Positions 1-9,979 of a stretch of 64,000 bases of DNA are shown here, one piece after another. Position numbers and translations under genes: made by a program. A model generated the notes under the pieces. It was not told where the DNA came from, made no database searches, and saw only the letters and a program-made list of their open reading frames with translations. Each line of letters starts with the position of its first letter. Position 1 is the first letter of the stretch. The stretch comes from Halichondria panicea (taxonomy: Eukaryota; Porifera; Demospongiae; Suberitida; Halichondriidae): positions 4,159,502-4,223,501 of the forward strand of contig NC_087393.1 of the NCBI RefSeq assembly GCF_963675165.1, written 5' to 3'.

Positions 1-75
1 TGTGCAGAATGTCCTGGAGATGGCTGTACTTGGAGCAAATGCTGGGCAAGAAACTTACTTACTCACTTAGACTAC

Positions 76-635
76 TTAGATGTAGGAGAGAGGGATTGGA
101 AACGGAAGTAGATTTCAATGTACCTCACGTATGACCTCGATTAAACATCCGCGCCTCGCCTAATGATGGCTAATCTATTCCCCAGGAACTTCGCGGGTAA
201 CTGAGATTATTGGAAGTCTAGGATTTTCTGAGTTGTCACTAGTATTCTGTCAAGTTCTCCAGTATCCAGTGCAACTGTGCTTTATATAGATAGTGAATAA
301 CCATTGTTCAAGCTCTATTTACCGTTGCAACTATCTTCTTCATGGAATTTAGGTAAGTTTAATCTTGTATTGTACACATTTATCCCTTAATTAATGACTA
401 ATTTTCTTTGGCTTGGGGTGATACCACATGATTTACCAATAAGCAGACCAAAGTATACGACCTAAACATTAATCATTTCAGAGAAAAAGGGATAGACTTC
501 CAATAATCTCAGTTACCCGCGAAGTTCCTGGGGAATAGATTAGCCATCATTAGGCGAGGCGCGGATGTTTAATCGAGGTCATACGTGAGGTACATTGAAA
601 TCTACTTCCGTTTCCAATCCTCTCTCCTATCTATG
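76..635. mobile_element. Inverted-repeat (MITE-like) element, GGATTGGAAACGG family
   Basis: Two arms of about 140 bases (76-219 and 494-635) are near-perfect inverted copies around a 270-base centre. The outer ends carry a tip of the form TAGAT..AGGAGAGAGG followed by GGATTGGAAACGG, a core shared with four other elements in the window. No ORF in it looks like a protein. Flanks near 71-76 and 638-643 both read close to AGACTA, a possible but imperfect target duplication. This looks like a non-autonomous foldback DNA transposon. Confidence 0.75.
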
Positions 636-653
636 GTCAGACTAGAGATTATA

Positions 654-1694
654 GGGTTGTTATAAAACAGGGAATGAGAAATGAGGAAATGAGAAATGAG
701 GAAATGAGGAAATAAGAAATAGGAAATGAGGAAATGAGAACGAGAAATGAGCTGTTAGGCAGAGCATATCTATGGGCAGAGCAAGTCTGAAGACGAAGCT
801 AACATCTACTGAGCTACAGGTACGTACCTCCTGGTGACAAGTCTCCTGGTGCTCTCCCACCATACAGAACTTATGTTCCTCTGGTACACGGTGTGACACT
901 CTCTACCTACTTGTGTGCCCATGTATGACTGGCATGGTTCAGACGTCAGATCTACCTACGTAACGGTACTTACATGTACTGTCCTACAGTCCCACAGTCT
1001 CAAACAATTTACCTGTGCGTGGCTATACTGGCAATACATACACTGATTTCACAATCCGGTGGGCAAGTGATAGTCAATGGACTGGACTCAATGTCAACAT
1101 CTACATGTAAGTAACAGCAAAGAAACCTCCAAAACTGTTTGTCAAACCAAGCAAATTCTAATGATCTGCCAGTCCTGTCGTAAAGCTGCAGGAAGTAATG
1201 ACATTAGTACACTGTACTGGTACATATCCAATCTCGCTACAGGGTGAAGAAAAATCAATTCCCATTACCATTCTCACAAGCAATGCCTAGTGAAACCTGA
1301 TGCTACCTTTAATGAAGAAAACTCACTGTGCCATCTGAAGCGATGGTAAAATTTAATTCTTACAATGTGTCCGACAACCTGTACTGTGTGGAGGTGCCAC
1401 TATAATTATATATTTGATAACTGAATACTTAGTCACCTACTAGCTTCTTGGCTGATATCAGTCATTACTTTTGTGCATCTATATAATAATTATTATTATA
1501 ACAATGTCATAATTATTGTGATGAAAATTAATGCCATCGTAACCATAAATATATTATTATTATTATTATTATATTATTCTATTATTATTATTCTATTTCT
1601 TATTTCTTCATTTCCTCATTTCCTATTTCTTATTCATTTCCTCATTTCTTATTTCTCATTTCCTCATTTCTCATTCCCTGTTTTATAACAACCC
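654..1694. mobile_element. Mutator-like element with 9-base TSD and repeat-built TIRs
   Basis: Ends read GGGTTGTTATAAAACAGGG and its inverse. Both flanks (645-653 and 1695-1703) are GAGATTATA, a perfect 9-base target duplication. Each terminal inverted repeat runs about 100 bases inward and consists largely of tandem GAAATGAGG-type units whose number and order differ between the two arms. Long TIRs and a 9-base duplication fit Mutator-like transposons. No transposase ORF is visible, so the element is non-autonomous. Confidence 0.75.
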
Positions 1695-1879
1695 GAGATT
1701 ATAGAAGGAGGGGGATAGGAAACACACCTTGAATTTGTTCTATAATTATACCCTCGTTATGGTCACGTGAGCAGGATTCACTCGCGGCTACTCGGATCTG
1801 ATGGCTATTTTACTATACATACTATACTTTTGCTAGACTAGTGCTAGTGCTACCTGTACTTCCACTTTAGGACCAGCAG

Positions 1880-2700
1880 AAAGAGTGAAAACTATTTATT
1901 GTCTTTGTCTTCTACAAAGGAACTGGCTGTTGATTCTCCTAACACGGTACAAGTTCGAGAAATAGTTGAAGACTTGACACAAGCAATTTCTAAGAACCAA
2001 CTGGGGTTTGGTGCATTTTCAGAGACACTAGTCAAGGTATATGACAATCTGCTTTAGAGCTTCCTTAGACTCACTATGCCTAAAAGAGGGGAGATAATGT
2101 GGACACAATATGGCCGTCTACAAGACTCGTTACGGTCCATTTGGAATGAATTTTTGTGTAAGATTGACGTTGCCAAAAGCTGCAGATTGTTTGAAGGACT
2201 CCTCTTATTTGAGAGTTTAGTTAAAGATATCTTCAAACCTCATGAATATCCTTTGACGTCTACAAATACACAGCTCACAAAGGACGAAATCAGTTGAAGG
2301 GCCAGATTCAAGTTTGAGTGAATACACAAGACAATGGACTGACAGAGTAAACAGCGGAGGACTTTTTGTCATAAATGACCTGGGCTACAATTTTTTTATC
2401 GATTGAAGTTACTATGTGAGAAAAACTGGTTAAGCATCTACAAGATGGCATTCTTTCTTCCACTGAAGACGAAGGAAAGGCTGGCATTATACAGTTTGTT
2501 TCTGTCGATGAAAATGTTCAGTTTTACTGGACCATGATTGCAGCTGACATTGAAGATGACGTCCAGCTTATGAGCTACTAAAACAAATAATTTAGTTGTG
2601 GCTGACCATAAGAGGCTTTAGCATATCTAATGTGGATGGAGAAGCACAAGGTGGACAGTAGAGAAAGTGTTAGACGAAAGAATAAAAAAGGCTAATCAGC
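1880..2700 (+). pseudogene. Decayed protein-coding remnant inside the composite element
   Basis: Several short stretches read as protein in different frames: one near 1920-2035 (contains VREIVEDLTQAISKNQ), one at 2076-2297 (contains IWNEFLCKIDVAKSCRLFEG), and short pieces near 2440-2600 (contains GIIQFVSVDENVQFYW). Stops and frame changes separate them, and none has a complete start-to-stop structure. It may be a remnant of the element's own protein or of a captured host gene. I do not recognise the family. Confidence 0.35.
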
Positions 2701-3790
2701 AGTGAACACAATAATTATTAGAATCCGCTGAGAGTACAGTTATGACTGACATTATAATGATGAGGGTATTGCACACTGTAACGTGATTATAGCTATAGCT
2801 ATGTTATACATGTACATCAACATGTCTCATTTCTTGCTGTTTCTCTTTCGTTTGGGTAGGGGAGTTTCATCCATTTGCATGTCGTTATAGATATAGCGGC
2901 AATTTCCGCGAGCAACGTTAATAGACCTCTGAATCAGGAGATGGCGACACAACTCCCAAGCACTAGAGGGTAATAAAATCCTTCTTAAATCTTCTATGGA
3001 CGTTGTGATAGAGTCTTGTATGGGCTCCAGCCTGGGGTTTGTCTGCATACTGTATATGAAGTTAATAATTTATTATACTAACCCTACAAGTCATATACAT
3101 ACAGTCATGTATATATGTAGCTATAATAAATTTTATTCTTATAGGACGACCAGGTGGGTTCACCTTCAGAAGTTGCCTTTTCTGTTCGAAGTACTTTGGA
3201 GAACGTCCAATCATGCCCTTTTTCCTTCGTCCCATTATTCAGATTGAAATCAACCTATGTTCAAAGCTAATGGCTAATTGCATTCTTTAAATACATGCAG
3301 TTATACTCAGGTACTTCAGTACTCTGTTTGTCTATTCATTTTTCTGCAAAAACTACGACAGAAGAGTATTCAAATACTCTAAATAATCCGTTAACAAGAC
3401 TACTGTAAAAGATATTCTCAAGGGACTTATTGTATAGCAACAAGCTTATGAAATAGATTGCAATCATAATCAAAAACTACAAAAAAAGTTCACAGTTACC
3501 AAACTAAAACTACAAAACTATTAAATTAGGCTTGTTGATGAACATTATTCATGATTGTATTCTTGCAGATGTACAAAATCATCCATAAGTTTGTAACATT
3601 GGAAACAACTCCTTATAGAACACTGTGAGTCCCTCACCTAGTATGTACAGTGGAATTTCTGCCTGCAAAACCGATGTAGCTGCTTTCAAAATCTATCCAT
3701 GTCTGTGATGCTAGTGGGCGGGGCATAACGAGGATGGAACATGACACATAAATTCAATGTGCGTTTCCTATCCCCCTCCTTCTATAATCT

Positions 3791-4134
3791 TAGTCGAGCG
3801 CCGCCGCCCTCCTTGAAGGAGGTCGGGAATCAAGCGTTTTGTTCTGGCCTGTTACGCAATAGTATCATGAATATCATTCATTCTATGTGGGTGCTAACCA
3901 ATAGCGATGAATATCATTTATTAAAGTGGGTGTTGGCCTCGCCTCTCAGTCAATCCAACGTGTGCAAAATTCACACGTGGTACAGTTGAGTGGGTGTGAT
4001 CAATCCCCTTGAGATACTGCAATCTGATTGGAGCTGGTGGAATTGTTGGATTTTCAACAACAGAACAAAACTGTGGATAGGCTTGATTCCCGACCTCCTT
4101 CCGGGCAACGGTAGAGGGCGGGGGCGCCCGACTA
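3791..4134. mobile_element. MITE with 9-base target duplication
   Basis: The element starts TAGTCGAGCGCC and ends GGCGCCCGACTA, and its arms continue inward with matching CCGCCCTC and a GACCTCCTT segment. Both flanks (3782-3790 and 4135-4143) are CTATAATCT, a perfect 9-base target duplication. It lies inside the right terminal repeat of the 644-4150 element. It has no coding potential. The 9-base duplication fits a Mutator-like origin. Confidence 0.8.
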
Positions 4135-4150
4135 CTATAATCTCTGGTCA

Positions 4151-4612
4151 GACAAAGAGCGATGAAACGTCGAAATAGTACAATTTTTAAAATAACAACC
4201 ATTAAAATGTTCATGGATTATGAAATGAGAGATACAAAGAGAGAAAAGGCTAAATAAACTATCTGTCTAGCCAGTTCCTTGATGTGGCCTTTCCCTGCAG
4301 AGATAGAACAGTTTAAACATGAGTCAAAATAATTGAAATATTGCTAAACACGGGCAAACCCACTGCCAATCCTATGTAAAACCTACTGGTTTTTACTAAT
4401 GACAAATAAGGATTATAAAACAAAAAACACATTTTCAGACTATTACGTATGCATGCTGCACTTCTAACACACACTGCTAGCATTGTACATTATCTGAAAT
4501 ATTCAGAAATTAAACTTTCTATTATAAGTCTCTATAATATCAATGTTCACACGATACATATATTTAGCCACATAATTATAGTTTAACTTGAGAGTTAGTA
4601 TATGCATGTATA
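4151..4612. other. Intergenic spacer
   Basis: AT-rich sequence downstream of the minus-strand membrane protein gene. It presumably contains that gene's 3' UTR. No coding, RNA or repeat structure is visible. Confidence 0.5.
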
Positions 4613-6235
4613 TCAGCGAATGTAGATCTCTGCTAGCTTTATAAGTACGTCTTCATTGTTACGACCTTCATCAGCACAGATTCTCAATTCGATATCGTCT
4701 GTAGTTGGCTGAGGAAGTTGCTTGCAGAACCACGGTGGGTTGTTGAACATACAGCAAGTGCTGGTATCTCCACATCCCTGACCGTCCCAGACTGGGTCGT
4801 CAGGGTAAAAGGTGCTAGTAGTAGCTCCTTGTCGGCTTCCAGTTTCACAGAAGTAGTCTTGACCGATGAAAGGAGGTACAACTCCAGTGTAGGGGCGGTT
4901 AGATCTTGTGCAAGGACAAACCAATTCATTTGAGATAGTTTCATCGTGCGCAGTAGCAAATGTCCAGATATGCTGACGAGGCGACCGTCCATGGGTTAGG
5001 CTCACACCATCAACGTAAGCATCATCAATAGACAGTGTTTTGTTTAAAGAATATGGTCGAAAAGCATCTGGAGTTTTGTCTTGATAGCCAATCACTCTCC
5101 CACAAACTTGGGAGTGCTCCACCCCATACGTTGCGTAGGTAGTAGACACACATTCTGCTGGTTCAGGTCTGACACAGGCACGTAGTGGATCTGGTGGTGT
5201 TGTCTCCAGTCTGAATCCATCTGGGCAGTTTTGGCTGGGGTCAGACATGTCGAGGTTGGCTACTCTCATCCATCCTTTTGTAGTGTTGCAGCTACAGCTT
5301 GTTCGGTTCATGTCACAGTAGACTTCAACAGGAATTCTAGTACTGTCAGTAGCAATCCAGTATTCTCCTGATGATTTGTAATGAGGGATGTCATGGCAGG
5401 AGCTGGCTGGTTTGCTTATGCTCCCTATTTGTAGCTCAGTTGCTATGATTTTTTTGACATCTTGGAAAATACTTTGAATCTGTTGGTTTGAGGCGTTTAA
5501 TTGAGCTTGTAACACTTGGTTTGATTCATCTAGTTGAGCTTGCAAAAGTTGGTGTGTGTCGTTCAGTTGGGCATGCAATTCTATAATCTTAATTTTACAC
5601 TGCTCATTTGATGTTTGAATCTGATGGTTTGAGGCGTTTAATTGAGCTTGTAACACTTGGTTCGATTCATCTAGTTGAGCTTGCAAAATTTGGTGTGTGT
5701 CGTTCAGTTGGGCATGCAATTCAATTTTACACTGCTCATTTGATATTTGAATCTGCTGGTTTGAGGCGTTTAAGTGAGCTTGTAAAACTTGGTTCGATTC
5801 ATCTAGTTGAGCTTGCAAAATTTGGTGTGTGTCGTTCAGTTGGGCATGCAATTCTATCTTAATTTTACACTGCTCATTTGATATTTGAATTTGTTGCTTC
5901 AAGTTGTTGATCTGGGATTTCACCCCCTGACTGGAACTGCTTAGTTGACCTTGCTGGTTGTTCAACTCTATTAGAGCATAGCTCACTCCTACCAAAGCCA
6001 CTATCAGAGAAAGAATAGCCATCACTAGAGCTAAGATGGTGACAATAGCATAGCAATTCACTTGTACTTTCCTCACTTTAACTGACACTTCTCTTGTTGC
6101 TGGCTCGAGGTCTTTTTTTTCGTTATCTTGTGGCAGAATCCTTAGTGGTGGTATTGTTTCGTAAGTATCCTCCAAGACCTCTCCTTTGCAAGAAATACCA
6201 TACGCACAATTTCTCTGATTAATAGCTTCATCCAT
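4613..6235 (-). CDS. Type II membrane protein with coiled-coil stalk and fibrinogen-like head
   Basis: Single-exon gene, 540 residues from the Met at 6235. An in-frame Met at 6355 would add 40 residues, but it lies in a segment duplicated just upstream (6478-6545), so I prefer 6235. Residues 1-60 are a cytoplasmic tail, about 61-88 a hydrophobic anchor, and 90-275 a coiled-coil stalk of three near-identical units with repeated N-glycosylation sites (NDT, NAS). From residue 279 comes a cysteine-rich extracellular head. It opens like a fibrinogen-related domain (SCHDIP, SGEYWI, VYCDM), then departs from it with GWMRVANLDM, CGRVIGYQ, HIWTFA and WDGQGCG..CC motifs, a pattern I know from expanded sponge and cnidarian families. 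Likely role: cell-surface recognition or adhesion. The ligand cannot be read from sequence. Confidence 0.85.
   Translation of the reverse strand: MDEAINQRNCAYGISCKGEVLEDTYETIPPLRILPQDNEKKDLEPATREVSVKVRKVQVNCYAIVTILALVMAILSLIVALVGVSYALIELNNQQGQLSSSSQGVKSQINNLKQQIQISNEQCKIKIELHAQLNDTHQILQAQLDESNQVLQAHLNASNQQIQISNEQCKIELHAQLNDTHQILQAQLDESNQVLQAQLNASNHQIQTSNEQCKIKIIELHAQLNDTHQLLQAQLDESNQVLQAQLNASNQQIQSIFQDVKKIIATELQIGSISKPASSCHDIPHYKSSGEYWIATDSTRIPVEVYCDMNRTSCSCNTTKGWMRVANLDMSDPSQNCPDGFRLETTPPDPLRACVRPEPAECVSTTYATYGVEHSQVCGRVIGYQDKTPDAFRPYSLNKTLSIDDAYVDGVSLTHGRSPRQHIWTFATAHDETISNELVCPCTRSNRPYTGVVPPFIGQDYFCETGSRQGATTSTFYPDDPVWDGQGCGDTSTCCMFNNPPWFCKQLPQPTTDDIELRICADEGRNNEDVLIKLAEIYIR
5480..5890 (-). 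repeat. In-frame tandem repeat coding the coiled-coil stalk
   Basis: Three tandem units begin near 5480, 5621 and 5752, spaced about 141 and 132 bases. Each encodes a stretch like QIQISNEQCKI..LHAQLNDTHQ..LQAQLDESNQVLQA. The units differ by 9-base in-frame indels, so copy number and phase can change without breaking the frame. The high DNA identity indicates recent expansion or homogenisation. Confidence 0.9.
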
Positions 6236-6328
6236 TTTGATTATTGATGCAACGTTCTGTATACAAACATATTTGCTGGCTTGTTTTGCTAATGTATTGT
6301 GGCTTGCATGCATGCATGAGCTAAAGGA

Positions 6329-6545
6329 AGTTAGTATTGAGGGATTTCCTTCCATGAGCAGATACAGTAGGCTTCTCAGATACTCTTAGGAAGCTTCATG
6401 CATGCTAAAATACTATATGATCCTTGGCGGATAATGCTGTATATAATTTTAGGAAAAATATATCCTCCTGAGTATTGAAAGGAAGTATTTGAGGGATTTC
6501 CTTCCATGAGCAGATACAGCAGGCTTCTCAGGTACTCTTAGGAGG
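6329..6545. repeat. Direct repeat upstream of the fibrinogen-like gene
   Basis: A segment of about 65 bases at 6329-6395 recurs at 6478-6545 with a few changes (both contain GAGGGATTTCCTTCCATGAG). The first copy carries the alternative upstream ATG of the minus-strand gene. The duplicated stretch may contain promoter or 5' UTR sequence. Confidence 0.75.
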
Positions 6546-6699
6546 AAGCTGCTATAAAGATACTGAATGATATCCCAAAACAGGATCAAGAGTAGGTGGG
6601 GCAGATATAATGGTAGTAGATAATTTTTCAGATCCTAATATGTTGCACATGATGCATGATGTCATCTTCTTTCTCCAAATAAAGTATCATGGAGAGATG

Positions 6700-6885
6700 T
6701 TTGCTTGTCTATTAGTGAAGTTCGAAGAGGTTCGGATGGATCGAACCACACCGAACACCTGTGGAACACTCTCCCAAAGTGTTTACTTGTCTATTAGTGA
6801 AGTTCGAAAAGGTTCGGAGGGGTCGAACAACACCGATCACCTGTAGAACACTCACACCATGTGCTTGCTTGTCTATTAGTGTAGT
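6700..6885. repeat. Tandem repeat of about 82 bases, 2.4 copies
   Basis: Units start with GCTTGTCTATTAGTGAAGTT and continue with a GGTTCGGA..GATCGAAC core and CACCTGTGGAACACTC. The third copy is truncated. No coding function is supported; short ORFs on both strands are by-products of the repeat. Confidence 0.8.
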
Positions 6886-7395
6886 TCCAATCATAGCCAC
6901 AAAATGCGGATCAGAACTAGTGATTGATAATTCACTAAACATTTTTTTGAGAGTGTTCTCGTCATTACACAGGTATCGCTTCACTTTCCTGTTTACTACA
7001 TGTATGAAGCTTTTCGTCTAGAACGAAGTAGTGGGTATGGTTTTGATTTTGATACACTGTATGAGAGAGTGTGATCTCATTCCAAGTTCATTCCTGTCAT
7101 GTGCCAATCACTGACGGACTGAGATGATGAATCGACAGACTTTGAAAGGTGAGCATGTGACTGGGGAAATCTCTATAATTATTATCAATTGGAATTGAAT
7201 TTTCATGATTGAGCTATTGGTGATTAAGTTTATCCATGCACAGGGGAAAGGGTCACACATATAGGCAACATTGCCTTATAGCTACAAAGGTGCTCCCCGT
7301 TATACAAAACAAGTAAATAAAGTATACATCCACAAAACAAAAAACAGAACATAAAACAAAACCAATACATATAAACTAAATAGTTAGACACCATG
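6886..7395. other. Intergenic spacer
   Basis: No gene, RNA or strong repeat visible. Short ORFs here lack conserved composition. Confidence 0.4.
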
Positions 7396-7657
7396 CAGAG
7401 GAGGTATGACATCTGTGAGTCTAAAGACCTACATTCCTTATTATATCCGGGTCAAAGTTCAATAGCACATGAAATAAAGTGATACTCAGAGCAACTCTAG
7501 GCATCCCTCCTGAAGCTGAAACGATGGTTGATTAAGCTAATACGAATCAGACTCTTGGCAGTGCTTATGTTTGGAAGGTAACACGCAATTGAACTTTGAC
7601 CTAAGGATTGTGAGTCTAAAACACTTCCTTTGACTCGCGGATGTCGTACCTCCTCTG
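7396..7657. mobile_element. MITE, CAGAGGAGGT family
   Basis: Ends are CAGAGGAGGTATGACATC and the inverse of CAGAGGAGGTACGACATC. The arms stay similar for about 50 bases. The same tip occurs on the element at 57067-57199. GTTAGACA lies near both sides (7383-7390 and 7658-7665), though five extra bases separate it from the left end, so the target duplication is uncertain. Confidence 0.65.
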
Positions 7658-7659
7658 GT

Positions 7660-7768
7660 TAGACATTGTTTTGGAGGTGTCTATGCATGGGATTTAGAAG
7701 CCCATGCAAAGGCACTACAAGTGGCTGAGGGCTTCTAAATCACGTGGACACCGACAAAACAGTGTCTA
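7660..7768. mobile_element. Tc1/mariner-like MITE with TA ends
   Basis: A foldback of the form TA-GACATTGTTTTGG ... CAAAACAGTGTC-TA, with an inner pair (GGCTTCTAAATC and its inverse). A related element lies at 45381-45515. TA at both ends fits mariner-type target duplication. Confidence 0.6.
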
Positions 7769-8369
7769 ATTCATTTAGATACTAGTGCGCATGTGCAAAT
7801 CTTGCTCGAGGCTTGACTACAATACAATTACTTGACAACGGAATACTACTAAGTAAGTTGCAGGTATACTAAGTCCCATATTATACCACACTTATGTCAC
7901 CACTAATTGATCTCATTGGTCAACAGCTGTAGGATATATAGAATATTAGCATACAGCCCCAGGCATGCACAGTTTTTCAAGTTGTTTTTTAGTTTTTTCA
8001 TTTGTTCAAGAAAGTAAGCAAAGAGAAAAGAGCCATGCTTGACAGTACTAAGACTCAAAGCGACGGCAGAAACAAGGAAGGTGCTCTCCAATTGGCCAAC
8101 AAGATGGCTAAGCTTCCATGGGTCCATGGGCGCGGTTTAGATACATTTTATCCAAGGAGAGCTTGCAACTCCAGTAGGGGACGTCGAATGGTCAAAGCTT
8201 GGACCAAGGAAGCTCTTGAGCATCTGTAGGAGTCAACATGTTGCTCAACTAGCTCTTTGACGGCTGCAAAATCCGGCATAGTCTTGTTCTTTTTTGCAGT
8301 CTGCATCGCGATTGAATTGTTGCTAGGGGGAGGTCCTTTTATAGTGCTACGGTCACGTGGTATAAGTCA
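7769..8369. other. Intergenic spacer with an unassigned 75-codon ORF
   Basis: A 75-codon ORF at 8002-8229 (+) is lysine/arginine-rich and unrecognised. It has no conserved motif, paired exon or repeat context that would support it as a gene. Otherwise nothing is visible. Confidence 0.35.
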
Positions 8370-8509
8370 GATATACCACACCTACTCGGAGGATATGCAC
8401 CGTATATATCCTCCGCTACCGTGGTTACATACCCCTCGGCTCCGCCTCGGAGTAACCACGGTAGCGGAGGATATATGGGTGCATATCCTCCTCTTAGGTG
8501 TGGTATATC
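8370..8509. repeat. Long near-perfect hairpin (about 57-base arms)
   Basis: The left arm starts GATATACCACACCTAC and runs to GCTACCGTGGTTAC. The right arm is its inverse with few changes, and a short GC-rich loop lies near 8425-8450. It could be a small foldback element or a structured transcript. No target duplication is evident. Confidence 0.8.
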
Positions 8510-8749
8510 CTATACGTATATATACTAGCCTCGATTCCAGGCCGCACTTCCGGTGAAGGGAGCTAATATAGTATACCTGCTCTGAGGCACTTTTCCCATG
8601 TACTTCCCATGCACTTCCCATGTAGATGTATTTACAAACTAAAGAAAGACTATGAGAACGAGTGTTTGAAGTATTAAAGGAGTAAAAATCCGAAAATTGA
8701 AGGCGATACATTTTGTTTTATTATTTTATACGTCTGACAGCAGATTAGA

Positions 8750-9030
8750 AACTCACAACGTTTAACCAGAGGGAGCCAGTTGAGATTTTGTCCCATTGTG
8801 TTCTATTCCATTTGGTTGCTATCCGCCTTGCTGCCCTTTTCTGCACTTTTTCGTATTGCACACTTTGTGCGGAGACCAGACTGGAGCTGCATACTCCAAG
8901 TGAGGGCGGACTAGTCCAGTGTAAGCTTTAGTTTTGGCTGTCTTAGAAGAATGGTGGCTATTAAGGAGATTCAGGATTTTTGATGCCTTTATTGTAGCGT
9001 AGTTCACATGTTCTTTCCTTGGTTTGAGAG
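8750..9030 (-). pseudogene. Non-LTR retrotransposon (LINE) reverse transcriptase fragment
   Basis: The reverse strand encodes KAYTGLVRPHLEYAAPVWSP, the typical C-terminal part of CR1/L2/RTE-type reverse transcriptase domains. After a one-base frame change near 8870 it continues as YEKVQKRAARRIATKWN. The fragment is 5'-truncated and frameshifted, so it is a dead copy. Confidence 0.85.
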
Positions 9031-9060
9031 TTAGCCTTGTGTAAGGAACAACAGCCTATA

Positions 9061-9979
9061 GTGCATGAAGTATATATATATAGTGTATAAGACACAGTCA
9101 ACGCATAATGTAGCTTGAAACTTAAGGTATATATATAGAGCTCTCTCAGCATCTAGTGGATGGAAAAAGCCTCCATGAATACATGTATCTAATATGTGTA
9201 TATATACACTGTATATAGGAGCTAGAATATTATATATACATGCATGAGACTCATGTACATGTAATAGTATCAGGGCTCCGTTGAGGGGGGGTAATTCACC
9301 CCCATAGGACTGGCAGATTCATTAAGGCATTTGTATTGCTATAATTATGTGACTTGTAAGCTAAAAATTGCACCAGAATCGTAAGGCCCTCAGATTAATA
9401 TCCAATTTTACCGGGGGAGCATGCCCCCGAACCTGGGGTATCCCCCTAGTTTAGAATGCACTGAAACATACGCCACGGGGAGCTCCCCCCTTTCATTTGC
9501 CTAATTTGCCCCCTCTGACCCATATAATTATAATTATAATTATATAGATCAGAACTCAGACTTTCTTTGCAAGATTCTGCTTTAAATTTTTTTAACGTAC
9601 TTCACCCAATGGCATCACGAGTTGATTAATCTATTATGTATATATACATGGATTTGGTTTGACGTATGTAGAATCTATAGTATAATTATTGACTCAACGC
9701 TGCTATAATTATAAGACATCATGTTTGTATGGCAGTGCGTCCTAATTTGGAGTGAACGTATATATACAACAATCAAATTGAAAAGACACAAAAGTGAAGA
9801 TAAACGTATAGTCACTATAATTATATGCAGTATACAAGACTAATCAATTTCAAGTTCAATGTCTTGTAGAGTTGAGCTCCCTTCCACTGAGTGGTTAGGT
9901 ACATGTGTTGCCACTAGTTTCTTGTGGAAATCTTCAGCTTTGCTGACGGTGTCTAGTCGCCGTAACACTTGCTGATTAA
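9061..9979. other. Intergenic spacer, AT-rich with G/C-run repeat
   Basis: Positions 9280-9520 contain runs of G and C with weak inverted symmetry (GAGGGGGGG near 9285, CCCCCCTTT near 9485), probably an old repeat. The rest is AT-rich with no coding signal. On the minus strand, 9842-9979 is an open frame that appears to be the displaced tail of the neighbouring gene (see findings). Confidence 0.45.

Larger units (their letters stand above)
644..4150. mobile_element. Composite inverted-repeat element with two nested insertions
   Basis: The host element has ends of the form AGAGATTATAGAAGGAGG and GGGGATAGGAAAC (split at left by an insertion at 654) and the inverted copy near 3760-3790, continued after 4135. 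With the insertions removed, GGTCAGAC lies directly outside both ends (636-643 and 4146-4153), a plausible 8-base target duplication. Positions 1704-3780 are internal sequence with a decayed coding remnant. The order of events read from the target duplications is host element first, then the 654-1694 and 3791-4134 elements. Confidence 0.6.

Noticed and set aside
1-70. Open frame at the window edge reading like a Cys/Trp-rich peptide (AECPGDGCTWSKC)
   Set aside because: Too short, no splice or start context, and cut by the window edge; could be chance.
1473-1688. 71-codon ORF ending in Ser/Phe/Pro-rich repeats
   Set aside because: It is the transposon's tandem-repeat arm read as protein; the opposite arm gives a similar artefact at 660-899.
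8002-8229. 75-codon basic ORF
   Set aside because: No recognisable motif, no homologous copy in the window and no splice partner; not called as a gene.
8257-8711. ORFs of 99 and 109 codons on opposite strands
   Set aside because: Both run through the 8370-8509 hairpin and reflect its symmetry, not coding.
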